From JARRON01 sp037383845 (GTDB lineage Bacteria; Pseudomonadota; Gammaproteobacteria; Steroidobacterales; XN24): a DNA stretch of 64,000 nucleotides. The stretch covers positions 71,227-135,226 of the forward strand of contig JARRON010000023.1 in assembly GCA_037383845.1 (NCBI GenBank). The letters are read 5' to 3'. The position numbers and the translations under genes were made by a program. Positions within the stretch are counted from its first letter, which is position 1. Each line of letters opens with the position of its first letter. Below are positions 50,548-59,844 of the stretch, piece after piece. Under the pieces are notes generated by a model that saw only the letters and a program-made list of their open reading frames with translations, was not told the DNA's origin and did not search any database.

Positions 50548-52917
50548 TCATGGCCGGGCCACAGGACCGCAGTCCCGCCATGCCCGGCAGGTCCGCTGCC
50601 GCCAGCTTTCCGGCGGCCTCGGTCCCGACCTGGAAAACCGGAAACGCAGCGCGCCGGAGCGATCCGTCCCCGCAGGCAGAGCGCCGGCCTGCTGCCAGCG
50701 TCCCACCACCTCGCGGTGGGGAAACCCCCACCGGTTGTTCCAGCCGGCGGCGAAGACAATCCAGGCCGGGCGGGTCACGGACACGAGTCCGGAGCCCGAG
50801 GAGGAGCGGCTGCCGTGATGGGGCGCGAGCACCAGGTCGGACGCGAGAGGTTCACCGGCCTCCAGCAGGTCCGCCTCACCCCGGGCCTCGACGTCGCCGG
50901 TGAACAGCACCCGGCCGCCGGCTCCGGCCACCCGGAGCACGCAGGAGCCGTCGTTGCGTGACGCCTGCACGCCCGGGCCCGGACCCAGGAAGCGGAACGC
51001 CACTCCGTCCGCCTCCCAGCCGTCGCCTCGCCGGCAGGGGATCGCCCCGCCGGCGGCCACGCCCTCGCCGCCGTAGATCCTGTCCACCGCCATGGCAGAG
51101 GCCACGGATCCGCCGCCACCGGCGTGATCGCTGTCGCCATGGCTCAGTACCAGCACGTCCAGTCGCTGTACGCCCAGGGCCCTGAGGGCGGGCACGACGG
51201 TGCTCCGGCCGGCGTCTCCCCCGGGCCACCGGGGCCCGGCGTCGAAGAGGACGGTGTGCCGCGCGGTCCGGATCACAGTGGACAGGCCCTGGCCCACGTC
51301 CAGCACCAGGATCTCGAACTCCCCGCGGGCCATTCCGTCGTTCCCGCCAACAAGCACCGGCGCCAGCAGGCAGGCCCCCAGCCACCGGCCGGGCGCCGGC
51401 CGGGGCAGACACAGCCACGCCACGCCGGCTGCCGCGCACACCGACGCCCACCCGGGCGTCGCCGGCACCGGCAGTGCTGCCCAGGGCAGTCCACCCAGCC
51501 ACTCCAGGGCCGGCAGGGCCACTGCGGTGGCCCGGGCGGCCAGCTGCAGGAGGATTTCCCCGGCCGGCCCCCACAGGTTGATCACCGCGGCGCCGGCCAG
51601 GGTCGTCGGCACCACCACCAGGCTGAACCAGGGCACCGCCAGGAGGTTGGCCACCGGGGAGACCAGTGACACCTGCCCGAACCAGGGGGCCGCCAGGCTG
51701 ACCATGGCCAGGCTCAGCGCGGCCTGGAGCCGGAGTACCGCCCGCGCCCTCGGTGGCGCCGCTACCCGGCCGGCGAGCACCCAGCCAATGATCGCGACGG
51801 CACCGAAACTCAGCCAGAGTCCGGGATCCAGCACGGCCAGCGGATCGGCCGCCAGCACCAGGACAAGGGCCAGGGCAAAAACGGCGCCCGGCGCGCCCCG
51901 CCGGGTGACGAGGCACAACAATCCGGCGCCGAGCATCAGCGCGGCCCGGCGCGCGGACACCGGCCAACCCGCGACGCCGGCGTAGGCCACCGCTGCCGCG
52001 AGCGCCCCGGCCGCTGCCACGTCCGCCACTGGCACGCCCGTGCGCAGACGCCGGGCCGCGCTGCCTGCCAGCAGCGCCCCGAGGCCGGCGGCCAGCCCGA
52101 CGTGCAGGCCGGAAATGGCCAGCAGGTGCGCCGTGCCGGTATCGACCAGGAGCTGACGCGTCGTTTCGTCCAGCGTCGAGCGATCGGCGATCGCCAAGGC
52201 GCGGACGACGCCCGGCGCCGCCTCCGCGGGCAGGTTCCGGTCGATCGCGTGCGCCACGGCGTCCCGCAGGGTCGCCGCAAACAGCGAAGCCGGATGCTCA
52301 TGTCCGGTATCGGCCAGTCTTGTCGCGCCGCGCACCGTGCCGAGCGCGCCGTAGCCCGCGGCGAACAATCGGCGCTCCGGGTCCGCGCCGTGACAATTGA
52401 CCGCGCCCCAGGGCGGTTGCAGGCGCAGATCTAATTGCCACCGCTGGCCGGGGGCCACCGGCGGCGGCGCTTCGGGTTCGTGATACCAACTGGCGCGAAT
52501 CGCCGTGGGCAGTCGGATTCCACCGGCATCGGTTTCCGGTTCGGCATCCGGTTCGAAGCGGAACCGGACCAGTTCGGGATACCGGTCCGGCAGCGACGCA
52601 ATGGTTCCGGATACACGAACCACGCTTCGCGCATGTTCGCCGTCCAGCCGGTCGGCGGAGCGTTCCGCGTACTGCGCCAGGGTCCAGCAAAACGCCAGTC
52701 CCGCAACGCCCAGGACGCGGGTGCGTCGAAAGGTGCACGCAACGAGCGCGAGGATCAGCGACAGGCCCGGCAGCGGCGGCCCGGGCAGGTTCGGCAACAG
52801 CGGCGCCGCAAGACAACCGGCGACGATCGCCAGGGGCCAGCGATTGACCTCCGCCCCGCACCGATCACGCCACGTGCCGGCGAAACCGGCCGCCTCATGC
52901 CCCCTGTCGTCTTTCAC
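50548..52917 (-). CDS. comEC: DNA internalization/recombination protein ComEC/Rec2
   Basis: ComEC, 789 residues, the inner-membrane channel that brings single-stranded DNA into the cell during natural transformation. An N-terminal soluble OB-like domain, the Competence core with many membrane helices (LLAISGLHVGLAAGL near residue 265 is the hallmark), and a C-terminal metallo-beta-lactamase domain (LSHGDSDHAGG) are all present, so it is intact. The GTG start has poor spacing and is uncertain. Codon choice changes within the gene: the 5' part (coordinates above about 52.3 kb) matches the DNA to the right, the rest matches the DNA to the left. Confidence 0.92.
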   Translation of the reverse strand: MKDDRGHEAAGFAGTWRDRCGAEVNRWPLAIVAGCLAAPLLPNLPGPPLPGLSLILALVACTFRRTRVLGVAGLAFCWTLAQYAERSADRLDGEHARSVVRVSGTIASLPDRYPELVRFRFEPDAEPETDAGGIRLPTAIRASWYHEPEAPPPVAPGQRWQLDLRLQPPWGAVNCHGADPERRLFAAGYGALGTVRGATRLADTGHEHPASLFAATLRDAVAHAIDRNLPAEAAPGVVRALAIADRSTLDETTRQLLVDTGTAHLLAISGLHVGLAAGLGALLAGSAARRLRTGVPVADVAAAGALAAAVAYAGVAGWPVSARRAALMLGAGLLCLVTRRGAPGAVFALALVLVLAADPLAVLDPGLWLSFGAVAIIGWVLAGRVAAPPRARAVLRLQAALSLAMVSLAAPWFGQVSLVSPVANLLAVPWFSLVVVPTTLAGAAVINLWGPAGEILLQLAARATAVALPALEWLGGLPWAALPVPATPGWASVCAAAGVAWLCLPRPAPGRWLGACLLAPVLVGGNDGMARGEFEILVLDVGQGLSTVIRTARHTVLFDAGPRWPGGDAGRSTVVPALRALGVQRLDVLVLSHGDSDHAGGGGSVASAMAVDRIYGGEGVAAGGAIPCRRGDGWEADGVAFRFLGPGPGVQASRNDGSCVLRVAGAGGRVLFTGDVEARGEADLLEAGEPLASDLVLAPHHGSRSSSGSGLVSVTRPAWIVFAAGWNNRWGFPHREVVGRWQQAGALPAGTDRSGALRFRFSRSGPRPPESWRQRTCRAWRDCGPVARP

Positions 52918-52932
52918 CCCCTTTGCAGCGTG

Positions 52933-53619
52933 TCAGCCTCCGACCTCCCGCAACATGCCCATGTGCAACTCGTACTGCCGGTCCATGCGGGCCGCCAGGC
53001 CACGGTCGTGCGTGACCAGCAGCAGGCTGGTCCCGAGCGCCCGGTTGAGGTCCAGCATCAGGCCGTACACGTGGTCCGCCGTGCGCTCGTCGAGGTTGCC
53101 GGTCGGTTCGTCACCGAGAACGACCTGGGGGTTGCCCACCAGGGCCCGCGCCACGGCCGCACGCTGGCGTTCGCCGCCGGACAGCTCGCCCGGCTTGTGG
53201 TTGAGCCGCTCCGCCAGGCCGACCTTGTCCAGAATCGCCCGCGCCTGGCGTTCGGCCTCGGCGACGGAATCGCCACGGATCAGCAGCGGCATCGCAACGT
53301 TCTCGAGCGCGGAGAACTCGTTCAGCAGGTGGTGAAACTGGTACACGAAACCCATTGAGCGGTTGCGCACGCGGTTGCGTTCGGACGCGCCCATCGACCA
53401 GAGCGATTTACCGCGCACCAGAACATCCCCGGCGTCCGGCCGGTCGAGCCCACCCAGGATATGCAGCAGTGTGCTCTTGCCCGCGCCCGATACGCCCACG
53501 ACGGCAAGTGAATGCCCGGCCTCCAGCTCCAGGTCCGCGCCCCGCAGCACCCGCACCTCCCGCGGACCCTGGCGGAAGGTCTTGACGACGCCCCTCGCCT
53601 GCAGCACGAGCTCATTCAT
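52933..53619 (-). CDS. lolD: lipoprotein-releasing ATPase LolD
   Basis: LolD, 228 residues, the ATPase of the LolCDE complex that frees lipoproteins from the inner membrane for transport to the outer membrane. Walker A GVSGAGKST, signature LSGGERQRAAVARAL, Walker B VVLGDEPTGNLD, and the YQFHHLLNEFSALEN stretch typical of LolD. It overlaps lolC by 8 bases and precedes comEC by 15 bases. Confidence 0.95.
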   Translation of the reverse strand: MNELVLQARGVVKTFRQGPREVRVLRGADLELEAGHSLAVVGVSGAGKSTLLHILGGLDRPDAGDVLVRGKSLWSMGASERNRVRNRSMGFVYQFHHLLNEFSALENVAMPLLIRGDSVAEAERQARAILDKVGLAERLNHKPGELSGGERQRAAVARALVGNPQVVLGDEPTGNLDERTADHVYGLMLDLNRALGTSLLLVTHDRGLAARMDRQYELHMGMLREVGG

Positions 53620-54889
53620 AACGCAACGCCTCCGCCGGATGCGTGCGCGCCGCCCGCCAGGACGGATACAGGGTCGAGAGCAGGGACATGGCGAGCGCCA
53701 TCAGGGCGAACTTCACCACGTCCGCAAGCTGCAGGTCCGACGGCAGTTCCGTGATGTAGTAGATGTCGGACGGGAACAGGCTGAAGCCGAACAGTTGCTC
53801 GAGAAACGGCACCACCGAGCCGATGTTCAGGGCGAGCAGGATACCGCCGACGACGCCCAGCAGCGTTCCGACGACACCGATGATGCTGCCCTGGATCATG
53901 AACACGCGCATGATGGTGCCATCCCGCGCGCCCATGGTCTTGAGAATCGCGATATCCGGCTGTTTGTCGGTCACGACCATGACCAGCATCGAGATGATGT
54001 TGAAGGCCGCCACCGCGATGATCAACGACAGGATCACCCACATGACGGTCTTCTCGGTTTTCACCGCCTGGAACAGGTTGCCGCGCTCCTGCGTCCAGTC
54101 ACGAACCGAGTAGTAGGTCGGCCCCGCGCCCGCCTCTGCCTTGGATTCCATCAGGGCCGTGGAAAGATCGCGCGCCACGGCCCAGGCGCGGTAAAGGTCC
54201 TTCAGGTGCAGCCGTACACCACCCGCATCACCCGTCGGAATCCGCAACAGGCGGGCCGCGTCGTCCATGTGGACCAGGGCCAGCGCCGAATCGTTCTCGA
54301 ATTCCCCGAATTCGAACGCCCCGACCACGGTGAACCGCTTCATGAGCGGGGCAGCGCCGACCGGGGTCGCCTTCAGGCGGGGCGCGATCACGGTGACCGA
54401 ATCGCCCGGCCCGACGCGCAAGCGGGAAGCCAGCCCGATGCCCAGGATGATGCCGAACTCACCGGGTCGCAGGTCGTCGAGGCTGCCATAGAGCATCTTG
54501 TCGGCGACTTCCGACACCCGGCGCTCGAACTCGGGCTCTACGCCGCGAACCAGCGCGCCGCTGGACTCGCGGCCCTGCAGCCAGACGCCCTCCTCGATGT
54601 ACGGCGCCGCGCCGTCGACCTCGGGGTGCCGTTCGACCCGGTCGATCACTGAACGCCAGTCGCTCAACGAGCCCTCGACCGGCTGGATCGTGGCATGGGC
54701 AATCGCGCCGAGAATGCGCGCCCGCAGCTCTTTCTCGAAGCCGTTCATCACCGAGATCACCGTGATCAGCGTCGTCACGCCGAGCGCGATGCCGAGCATC
54801 GAGATCAGCGAGATGAACGAGATGAAATGATTGCGCCGCTTCGCGCGCACGTAGCGCAGACCGATAAAGGCTTCGAGTGGCTTGTACAT
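53612..54889 (-). CDS. lolC: lipoprotein-releasing permease LolC/LolE
   Basis: A 425-residue FtsX-family permease with four transmembrane helices: the first near 20-50 (SFISLISMLGIALGVTTLIT), a large periplasmic domain, then three near 270-400. ATG at 54889 is preferred; a TTG three codons upstream is possible. Only one permease gene occurs beside lolD, so it may act as a homodimer (LolF-like), as in many proteobacteria outside the enterics, or lolE is elsewhere. Confidence 0.92.
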   Translation of the reverse strand: MYKPLEAFIGLRYVRAKRRNHFISFISLISMLGIALGVTTLITVISVMNGFEKELRARILGAIAHATIQPVEGSLSDWRSVIDRVERHPEVDGAAPYIEEGVWLQGRESSGALVRGVEPEFERRVSEVADKMLYGSLDDLRPGEFGIILGIGLASRLRVGPGDSVTVIAPRLKATPVGAAPLMKRFTVVGAFEFGEFENDSALALVHMDDAARLLRIPTGDAGGVRLHLKDLYRAWAVARDLSTALMESKAEAGAGPTYYSVRDWTQERGNLFQAVKTEKTVMWVILSLIIAVAAFNIISMLVMVVTDKQPDIAILKTMGARDGTIMRVFMIQGSIIGVVGTLLGVVGGILLALNIGSVVPFLEQLFGFSLFPSDIYYITELPSDLQLADVVKFALMALAMSLLSTLYPSWRAARTHPAEALRYE

Positions 54890-54977
54890 TGCGCGCAATT
54901 ACAGCACAGGCGCCGGTGGGGCACCACCCCGGTCGGCCGCCCCGGGCGTAGGAAATCGTCCCGTTCGGGGGCCGCTG

Positions 54978-55949
54978 TCAGGCCGCCGTTACAGGCTCTC
55001 CACGGCGCCCCGGAGCGTGCAATTCGTCGAGCACCCCGCGCAGATCGTCCGGCAGCGGCGCATCGAACGCCAGCGTTGTGCCGTCGGCCCGCGGGACGAC
55101 CATGCGATGCGCGTGCAGGAAGATCCGTCGCAAACCGCGCCGGCGCCATTTGCGCAGGGCGTTGCGGTCACTGTATTTGTCGTCACCGGCCAGCGGCATC
55201 CCCAGGTGCGCTGCGTGCACCCGAATCTGGTGGGTGCGTCCGGTCAGCAGTTCGGCCTCGGCGTACGTGCTCTCGCCCAGGGCCTCGAGACGCCGGAACC
55301 GGGTCAGCGCCGGCTTGCCGGCCGCCGCCACCTCGACCAGGCGGCGCTGCCCGCCGTCGATCCGCGCCAGCGGCGCATCCACTTCCAGCAGATCCTGGGG
55401 CAGGCGCCCGTCGAGCAGGCACAGGTAGAACTTGTCCACCTCGCCGGCGCGAAACGCAGCGCCGAGCCGTTTCAGTTCAGCGCCATTGCGCGCGAGCAAC
55501 AGGCAACCACTGGTTTCGCGGTCCAGGCGGTGCACCAGTTCCAGGAATTGCCCCGGTCGGTCCTGGCGCAGGGCGTCGATCACTCCCCAGGCCAGTCCGC
55601 TGCCGGCATGGACCGCCATGCCGGCCGGCTTGTCGACCACCAGCAGGTCGTCGTCCTCGTAGAGTATGGCCGCGCGCACCACGGCCCGCGCCGATTCCGG
55701 CACGCTGGCGTCCTCCCCGGAAGATCGTGGCGCGGGGGGAATACGGACCGTGTCGCCGGTGTTCAGCCGGGTCGACGGCTTGCAGCGTTTGCCGTTGATC
55801 CGCACCTGGCCCGTCCGGATCATGCGGTACACCAGCGAACGCGGCAACCCACGCAAACGGGCGCTCAGAAAGTTGTCGACACGCTGGCCGTCGCGGTCGG
55901 AATCGACCTCGGCGAACCGGACGCCGCCGGCTTTGTCCTGTTCTTGCAT
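54978..55949 (-). CDS. rluC: 23S rRNA pseudouridine synthase RluC (copy 2)
   Basis: A second RluC, 323 residues. S4 domain about 23-80, catalytic HRLDRETSG with Asp143, and TGRTHQIRVH. It is clearly related to but strongly diverged from copy 1 at 8437-9399 (only conserved cores agree), with different codon choice. It is divergent from the second rne. It lies 88 bases before lolC, on the same strand. Whether one genome truly holds both is discussed in the findings. Confidence 0.93.
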   Translation of the reverse strand: MQEQDKAGGVRFAEVDSDRDGQRVDNFLSARLRGLPRSLVYRMIRTGQVRINGKRCKPSTRLNTGDTVRIPPAPRSSGEDASVPESARAVVRAAILYEDDDLLVVDKPAGMAVHAGSGLAWGVIDALRQDRPGQFLELVHRLDRETSGCLLLARNGAELKRLGAAFRAGEVDKFYLCLLDGRLPQDLLEVDAPLARIDGGQRRLVEVAAAGKPALTRFRRLEALGESTYAEAELLTGRTHQIRVHAAHLGMPLAGDDKYSDRNALRKWRRRGLRRIFLHAHRMVVPRADGTTLAFDAPLPDDLRGVLDELHAPGRRGEPVTAA

Positions 55950-55963
55950 TCGCGTTTAACTCA

Positions 55964-55992
55964 TTGATAGGGCGCAGGATGACTGCTATATT
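55964..55992 (+). promoter_or_regulatory. promoter of rne copy 2
   Basis: TTGATA (55964-55969) and TATATT (55987-55992) with a 17-base spacer, in the same divergent position as in copy 1. Predicted leader about 320 bases. Confidence 0.8.
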
Positions 55993-55998
55993 ACAGCG

Positions 55999-56321
55999 TT
56001 CTGGTATGCCGCGCGCCGGCCTTCGCACACTACGGCGGCCGGCCCTCGAATCCGGGCGCTTCGCACCGAATTCCAACCCGGACGACGGATTTCCCTGAAC
56101 GGGAACCACGGGGTCGCGATTCCAGACGATGAATTGCAGCGACGGTCCATTGGGACCGTCGTCGAGAGCGGCCGAATGTCGGTCCGCCATAACGAAAACA
56201 GAAAATGGCAAGCCTGGCCCCTGTCGGAACGAAGGGCCGGGAACACGGATCACGTAAACGCGGCGCCCGGGGGCACCGCCAGTAGTGCGTGTTCAGGCCA
56301 GGATGCCTGAGGAACAACATA
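55999..56321 (+). promoter_or_regulatory. long 5' leader of rne copy 2
   Basis: About 320 bases without a gene. It contains a perfect 9-base-pair hairpin at 56140-56161 (CGACGGTCC, ATTG loop, GGACCGTCG), a candidate for the RNase E feedback element. Function is inferred from position. Confidence 0.55.
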
Positions 56322-59042
56322 ATGAAGAGAATGCTGATCAACGCGACTCAGCCAGAGGAGTTGCGTGTCGCCGTCGCAGACGGCCAGTTGTTGATCGATC
56401 TGGACATCGAAGTCCCCTCCCAGGAACAGAAGAAAGCCAACGTCTACAAGGGTCGCATCACCCGCATCGAACCCTCCCTCGAAGCCTGCTTCGTCGATTT
56501 CGGCTCCACCCGGCACGGCTTCCTGCCGTTCAAGGAAATCTGTCCCGAAGCCTGGGCGCGCCAACCCACCAAGGAAGGCAAGCCGACCATTCGGGACGTC
56601 ATGAAGGAAGGCCAGGAGGTCATCGTCCAGGTCGAGAAGGAGGAGCGTGGCAACAAGGGCGCCGCCCTGACGACCTACATTTCGCTCGCCGGGCGCTACC
56701 TGGTGCTGATGCCGACCAACCCGAAGGCCGGCGGGGTTTCCCGCCGTATCAGCGGTGACGACCGGACCGAATTGCGCGAACAGCTGCAGCAGGTGATCAC
56801 CCCCGACAACGTCGGCATCATCGTGCGCACTGCCGGCGTCGGCCGCGAAGCCGAGGAACTGCAGTGGGACCTCGACTACCTGTTACAGCTGTGGGGTGCG
56901 ATTGAAAAAGCCGCGGCCGAGCAGGCGGCGCCGTTCCTGATCTACCAGGAAAGCAACCTGATCATCCGCGCGCTGCGCGATCATCTGCGGACCGACATCG
57001 GCGAAATCCTGATCGACAACGAGCAGGTGTTCAACGACGCCCGCGAGTTCGTGCAGCAGGTGATGCCGCACAACGTGCGCAAGCTCAAGCAGTACCGCGA
57101 TTCGGTGCCGCTGTTCAACCGGTTCCAGATCGAAAGCCAGATCGAATCCGCGTTCGCGCGCACCGTGCACCTGCCCTCGGGCGGCGCCCTGGTCATCGAT
57201 CACACCGAGGCCCTGCTCTCCATCGACATCAACTCGGCGCGCGCCACGAAGGGCGCCGACATCGAGGAAACCGCCTACCAGACCAACCTCGAGGCCGCGG
57301 ACGAAATTGCCCGCCAGTTGCGCCTGCGCGACCTCGGCGGCCTGATCGTGATCGATTTCATCGACATGATGGACCGCAAGCACCAGCGCGCCGTCGAGGA
57401 GCGCCTGCGCCACGCGCTGCAGATCGACAAGGCCCGGGTGCAGACCGGCCGTATTTCCCGCTTCGGCCTGCTGGAAATGTCGCGCCAGCGGCTGCGCCCG
57501 TCGCTGGGCGAATCCAGCCAGGAGCCCTGTCCGCGCTGCGACGGACACGGCACGATTCGCAGCGTCGAATCGCTGGCCCTGTCCATCCTGCGCCTGGTCG
57601 AAGAGGAGTGCATGAAGGAATACACCGGCCAGGTCATGGTGCAGGCGCCGATGACGGTGGCCAACTTCCTGCTGAACGAGAAGCGCAAGGCGGTCACGGA
57701 TATCGAGTCGCGCCACGGGGTGCCGATACTGATCGTGGCCAACGAGTACATGGAACGGCCGCGCTTCGAAATCCACCGCTTGCGCAAGAGCGACGTCAGC
57801 GACAGCCCCAGCTATGCGCGGGTGGAACAACCGGAACCCGAACTGGTGGCCAGTGGCGAGACCCAGCTGGCCGGCACCGGGGCGCCGGTGCCCGCCGTCG
57901 CCCGCGTCGCGCCCAGCCGGCCCGTGCCGGTCCGCGCGGAAAAGGAGGTGGAAGAAGAAAAATCCAAGCCCGGCTTCTTCAGCCAGTTGTTCGCACGCTT
58001 TTTCGCGAACGGCGACGCCGGGGAAACCGATGCCGGGGCGCAGAAAGCGAACAAGAAGGTCGCGGCCCGGACCGCCCGTCCCGAGCGCGAAAAACCCGCC
58101 TCGAAAGGTGGCGACGATCGCGATTCCGACGCCGGTTCGACGCGCAAGAAGCGTCGCGGCGGCAAGAAGAAGGCGGCAAAGTCCCCGGAGAGCGGATCGG
58201 ACGGCGGCCAGCAGGGCAAGAAGAAAGCCCCCCGCAAAAAAGCGCCGCGCAAGAAGACCGGCAAGAAGACCGGCAAGAAAAAGGTCTCGCAGCAACCAAA
58301 GAACGCGGATCGCGAATCCCCGAACAAGACCGAGCAGACCGGGCAGAGCGAACAGGACCGCAAGTCGTCCGATGACGGCAAGCCCCAACAGAAAAAGTCA
58401 CGGCGCCGGCGTTCACCGTACCAGACCGCCGGCAACCGTCAGCGGGACACGCGCGGTTCGGGCAACGGTGACGCGGAACAGCGCTCCGACGCGCGTAGCG
58501 ACGACCAGCACAACCGGGCTTCGTCCGACCAGCCCGCGGATCAGAAAGCCGATACGCCGCGCAGCGAACCCTCGGGTTCGGGCAGCAAAGCCATGACCAC
58601 GGTGCCCCCGACGAGTGGGGACAGCGCACCGCAGGCGGTTGACACGCCGTCTGCCGCACAGCGCGACGAGAAAGCCCGCGACACGCAGGCTGCGCAGCCC
58701 TCCGGAGCGTCGGAACGTGCCGAACCGGCGTCCGCCCCGGCTGAACGCCCGGAACGCGCCGCCGCGCGCGAAACCGATCGCCCACCGACCGCCGCGGAGG
58801 CGCCACAGCCCAGGCCGGAACCGCAGCGCCAGGCGCCCGAGCGCTCCGAACCCGCGCAACCGAAACCGCGCGCCGCCGAGTCGCCGGAGCGGCCCGCGGC
58901 CGCCAAACCGTCGGTCGAGGTCGTCCGGGACGACAAAGGCATCTACACGCTGAAACCCGCCGATGATCGATCGAAAACGAACAGCGACGGGGGAAGCAAA
59001 CCTTCCGACACGGCGGAAAAGGAACGCTCCCCGGCCGAGTGA
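56322..59042 (+). CDS. rne: ribonuclease E (copy 2)
   Basis: A second complete RNase E, 906 residues, ATG at 56322. The residue numbers match copy 1 exactly: S1 domain, Asp302, Asp345, and CPRC at 403-406. Over the first 100 residues I count 29 differences and no gaps. Residues about 553-568 (KPGFFSQLFARFFANG) are an amphipathic membrane-binding helix. The C-terminal scaffold is long, Lys/Arg/Pro/Ala-rich and unlike copy 1 in sequence. It converges on the GacA-like gene with a hairpin between. Both copies have intact catalytic residues. Confidence 0.95.
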   Translation: MKRMLINATQPEELRVAVADGQLLIDLDIEVPSQEQKKANVYKGRITRIEPSLEACFVDFGSTRHGFLPFKEICPEAWARQPTKEGKPTIRDVMKEGQEVIVQVEKEERGNKGAALTTYISLAGRYLVLMPTNPKAGGVSRRISGDDRTELREQLQQVITPDNVGIIVRTAGVGREAEELQWDLDYLLQLWGAIEKAAAEQAAPFLIYQESNLIIRALRDHLRTDIGEILIDNEQVFNDAREFVQQVMPHNVRKLKQYRDSVPLFNRFQIESQIESAFARTVHLPSGGALVIDHTEALLSIDINSARATKGADIEETAYQTNLEAADEIARQLRLRDLGGLIVIDFIDMMDRKHQRAVEERLRHALQIDKARVQTGRISRFGLLEMSRQRLRPSLGESSQEPCPRCDGHGTIRSVESLALSILRLVEEECMKEYTGQVMVQAPMTVANFLLNEKRKAVTDIESRHGVPILIVANEYMERPRFEIHRLRKSDVSDSPSYARVEQPEPELVASGETQLAGTGAPVPAVARVAPSRPVPVRAEKEVEEEKSKPGFFSQLFARFFANGDAGETDAGAQKANKKVAARTARPEREKPASKGGDDRDSDAGSTRKKRRGGKKKAAKSPESGSDGGQQGKKKAPRKKAPRKKTGKKTGKKKVSQQPKNADRESPNKTEQTGQSEQDRKSSDDGKPQQKKSRRRRSPYQTAGNRQRDTRGSGNGDAEQRSDARSDDQHNRASSDQPADQKADTPRSEPSGSGSKAMTTVPPTSGDSAPQAVDTPSAAQRDEKARDTQAAQPSGASERAEPASAPAERPERAAARETDRPPTAAEAPQPRPEPQRQAPERSEPAQPKPRAAESPERPAAAKPSVEVVRDDKGIYTLKPADDRSKTNSDGGSKPSDTAEKERSPAE

Positions 59043-59051
59043 CCGGATTGG

Positions 59052-59076
59052 CCGGGCCGCCACCGCGGCGGCCCGG
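59052..59076. terminator. convergent GC hairpin between rne copy 2 and regulator
   Basis: A perfect 10-base stem (CCGGGCCGCC with GGCGGCCCGG, 5-base loop) starts 9 bases after the rne stop and ends 4 bases before the regulator's stop. No U-run on either side. Confidence 0.55.
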
Positions 59077-59079
59077 TCG

Positions 59080-59718
59080 TCAGTTGACCGCCACCAGACC
59101 GTAACGCATCGCCATGCGCGTCATGGCCACGTCGTTGCGCGCGTCGAGCTTGTCGAAAATCCGGTACTTGTAGGTCGCGACGGTTTTCGGGCTGAGGTGC
59201 ATTGCACGCGCAATTTCGGCGATCTTCTTGCCGTCCGCCAGCATCAGCATCACTTCCATCTCCCGCGCAGACAGTTCGTCGAACGGCGAGCGTCGGCCGC
59301 CCGGCAGCAGGTCGAGCGCCATTTTCTGGGCGATGCGGGAGCCGATGTGGCGACCGCCCGCGGCGACCGTGCGAATCGCCTCGACCAGTTCCGTCGCGGG
59401 GCACCCCTTGGTCAGATAACCCGAGGCCCCGGCGTCGAGCAGACGGTCCGGGTACGGCCGTCGCTCATGCACGGTCAGAATGATGACCCCGGGCGCCGGG
59501 CTGGCCTGACGCAGGCGGCCGGTCACCTCGAAGCCGGACAGGCCGGGTAGTTCGACGTCGAGCAGAACCACGTCCGGGCGCAACTCCCGGCACATGACGA
59601 GCGCCGTCTCGCCATCAGTAGCCTCCCCGGCCACCTGGATGGATGAATAGTCGTTCAGTGTCTGGCGCAGACCGATACGGACGAGTTCATGGTCGTCCAC
59701 CACGAGAACCCTGATCAT
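59080..59718 (-). CDS. uvrY: GacA/UvrY-type response regulator
   Basis: A 212-residue LuxR/NarL-type regulator. The receiver (about 1-120) has DD near residue 8-9, phospho-acceptor Asp54 in VVLLDVELPG, and Lys104 in GYLTKG. The C-terminal helix-turn-helix (SAREMEVMLMLADGKKIAEIARAMHLSPKTVATYKYRIFDKL) is close to GacA/UvrY. In that pathway GacS/BarA activates transcription of CsrB/RsmZ-type small RNAs. uvrC, its usual partner downstream, is absent here. AAGGGGGAA lies upstream of the ATG. Confidence 0.9.
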   Translation of the reverse strand: MIRVLVVDDHELVRIGLRQTLNDYSSIQVAGEATDGETALVMCRELRPDVVLLDVELPGLSGFEVTGRLRQASPAPGVIILTVHERRPYPDRLLDAGASGYLTKGCPATELVEAIRTVAAGGRHIGSRIAQKMALDLLPGGRRSPFDELSAREMEVMLMLADGKKIAEIARAMHLSPKTVATYKYRIFDKLDARNDVAMTRMAMRYGLVAVN

Positions 59719-59844
59719 GTGTTTCCCCCTTGTTACCCAATTGACACGGTAGCGTTGATTCCCCTTGCACGGTGGGCGTGCGGCTTCATCTTAGCGGGGA
59801 TCGCAAACCGTGGCGAGCGGGTAGCGGACCGGCGAGGAAATTTC

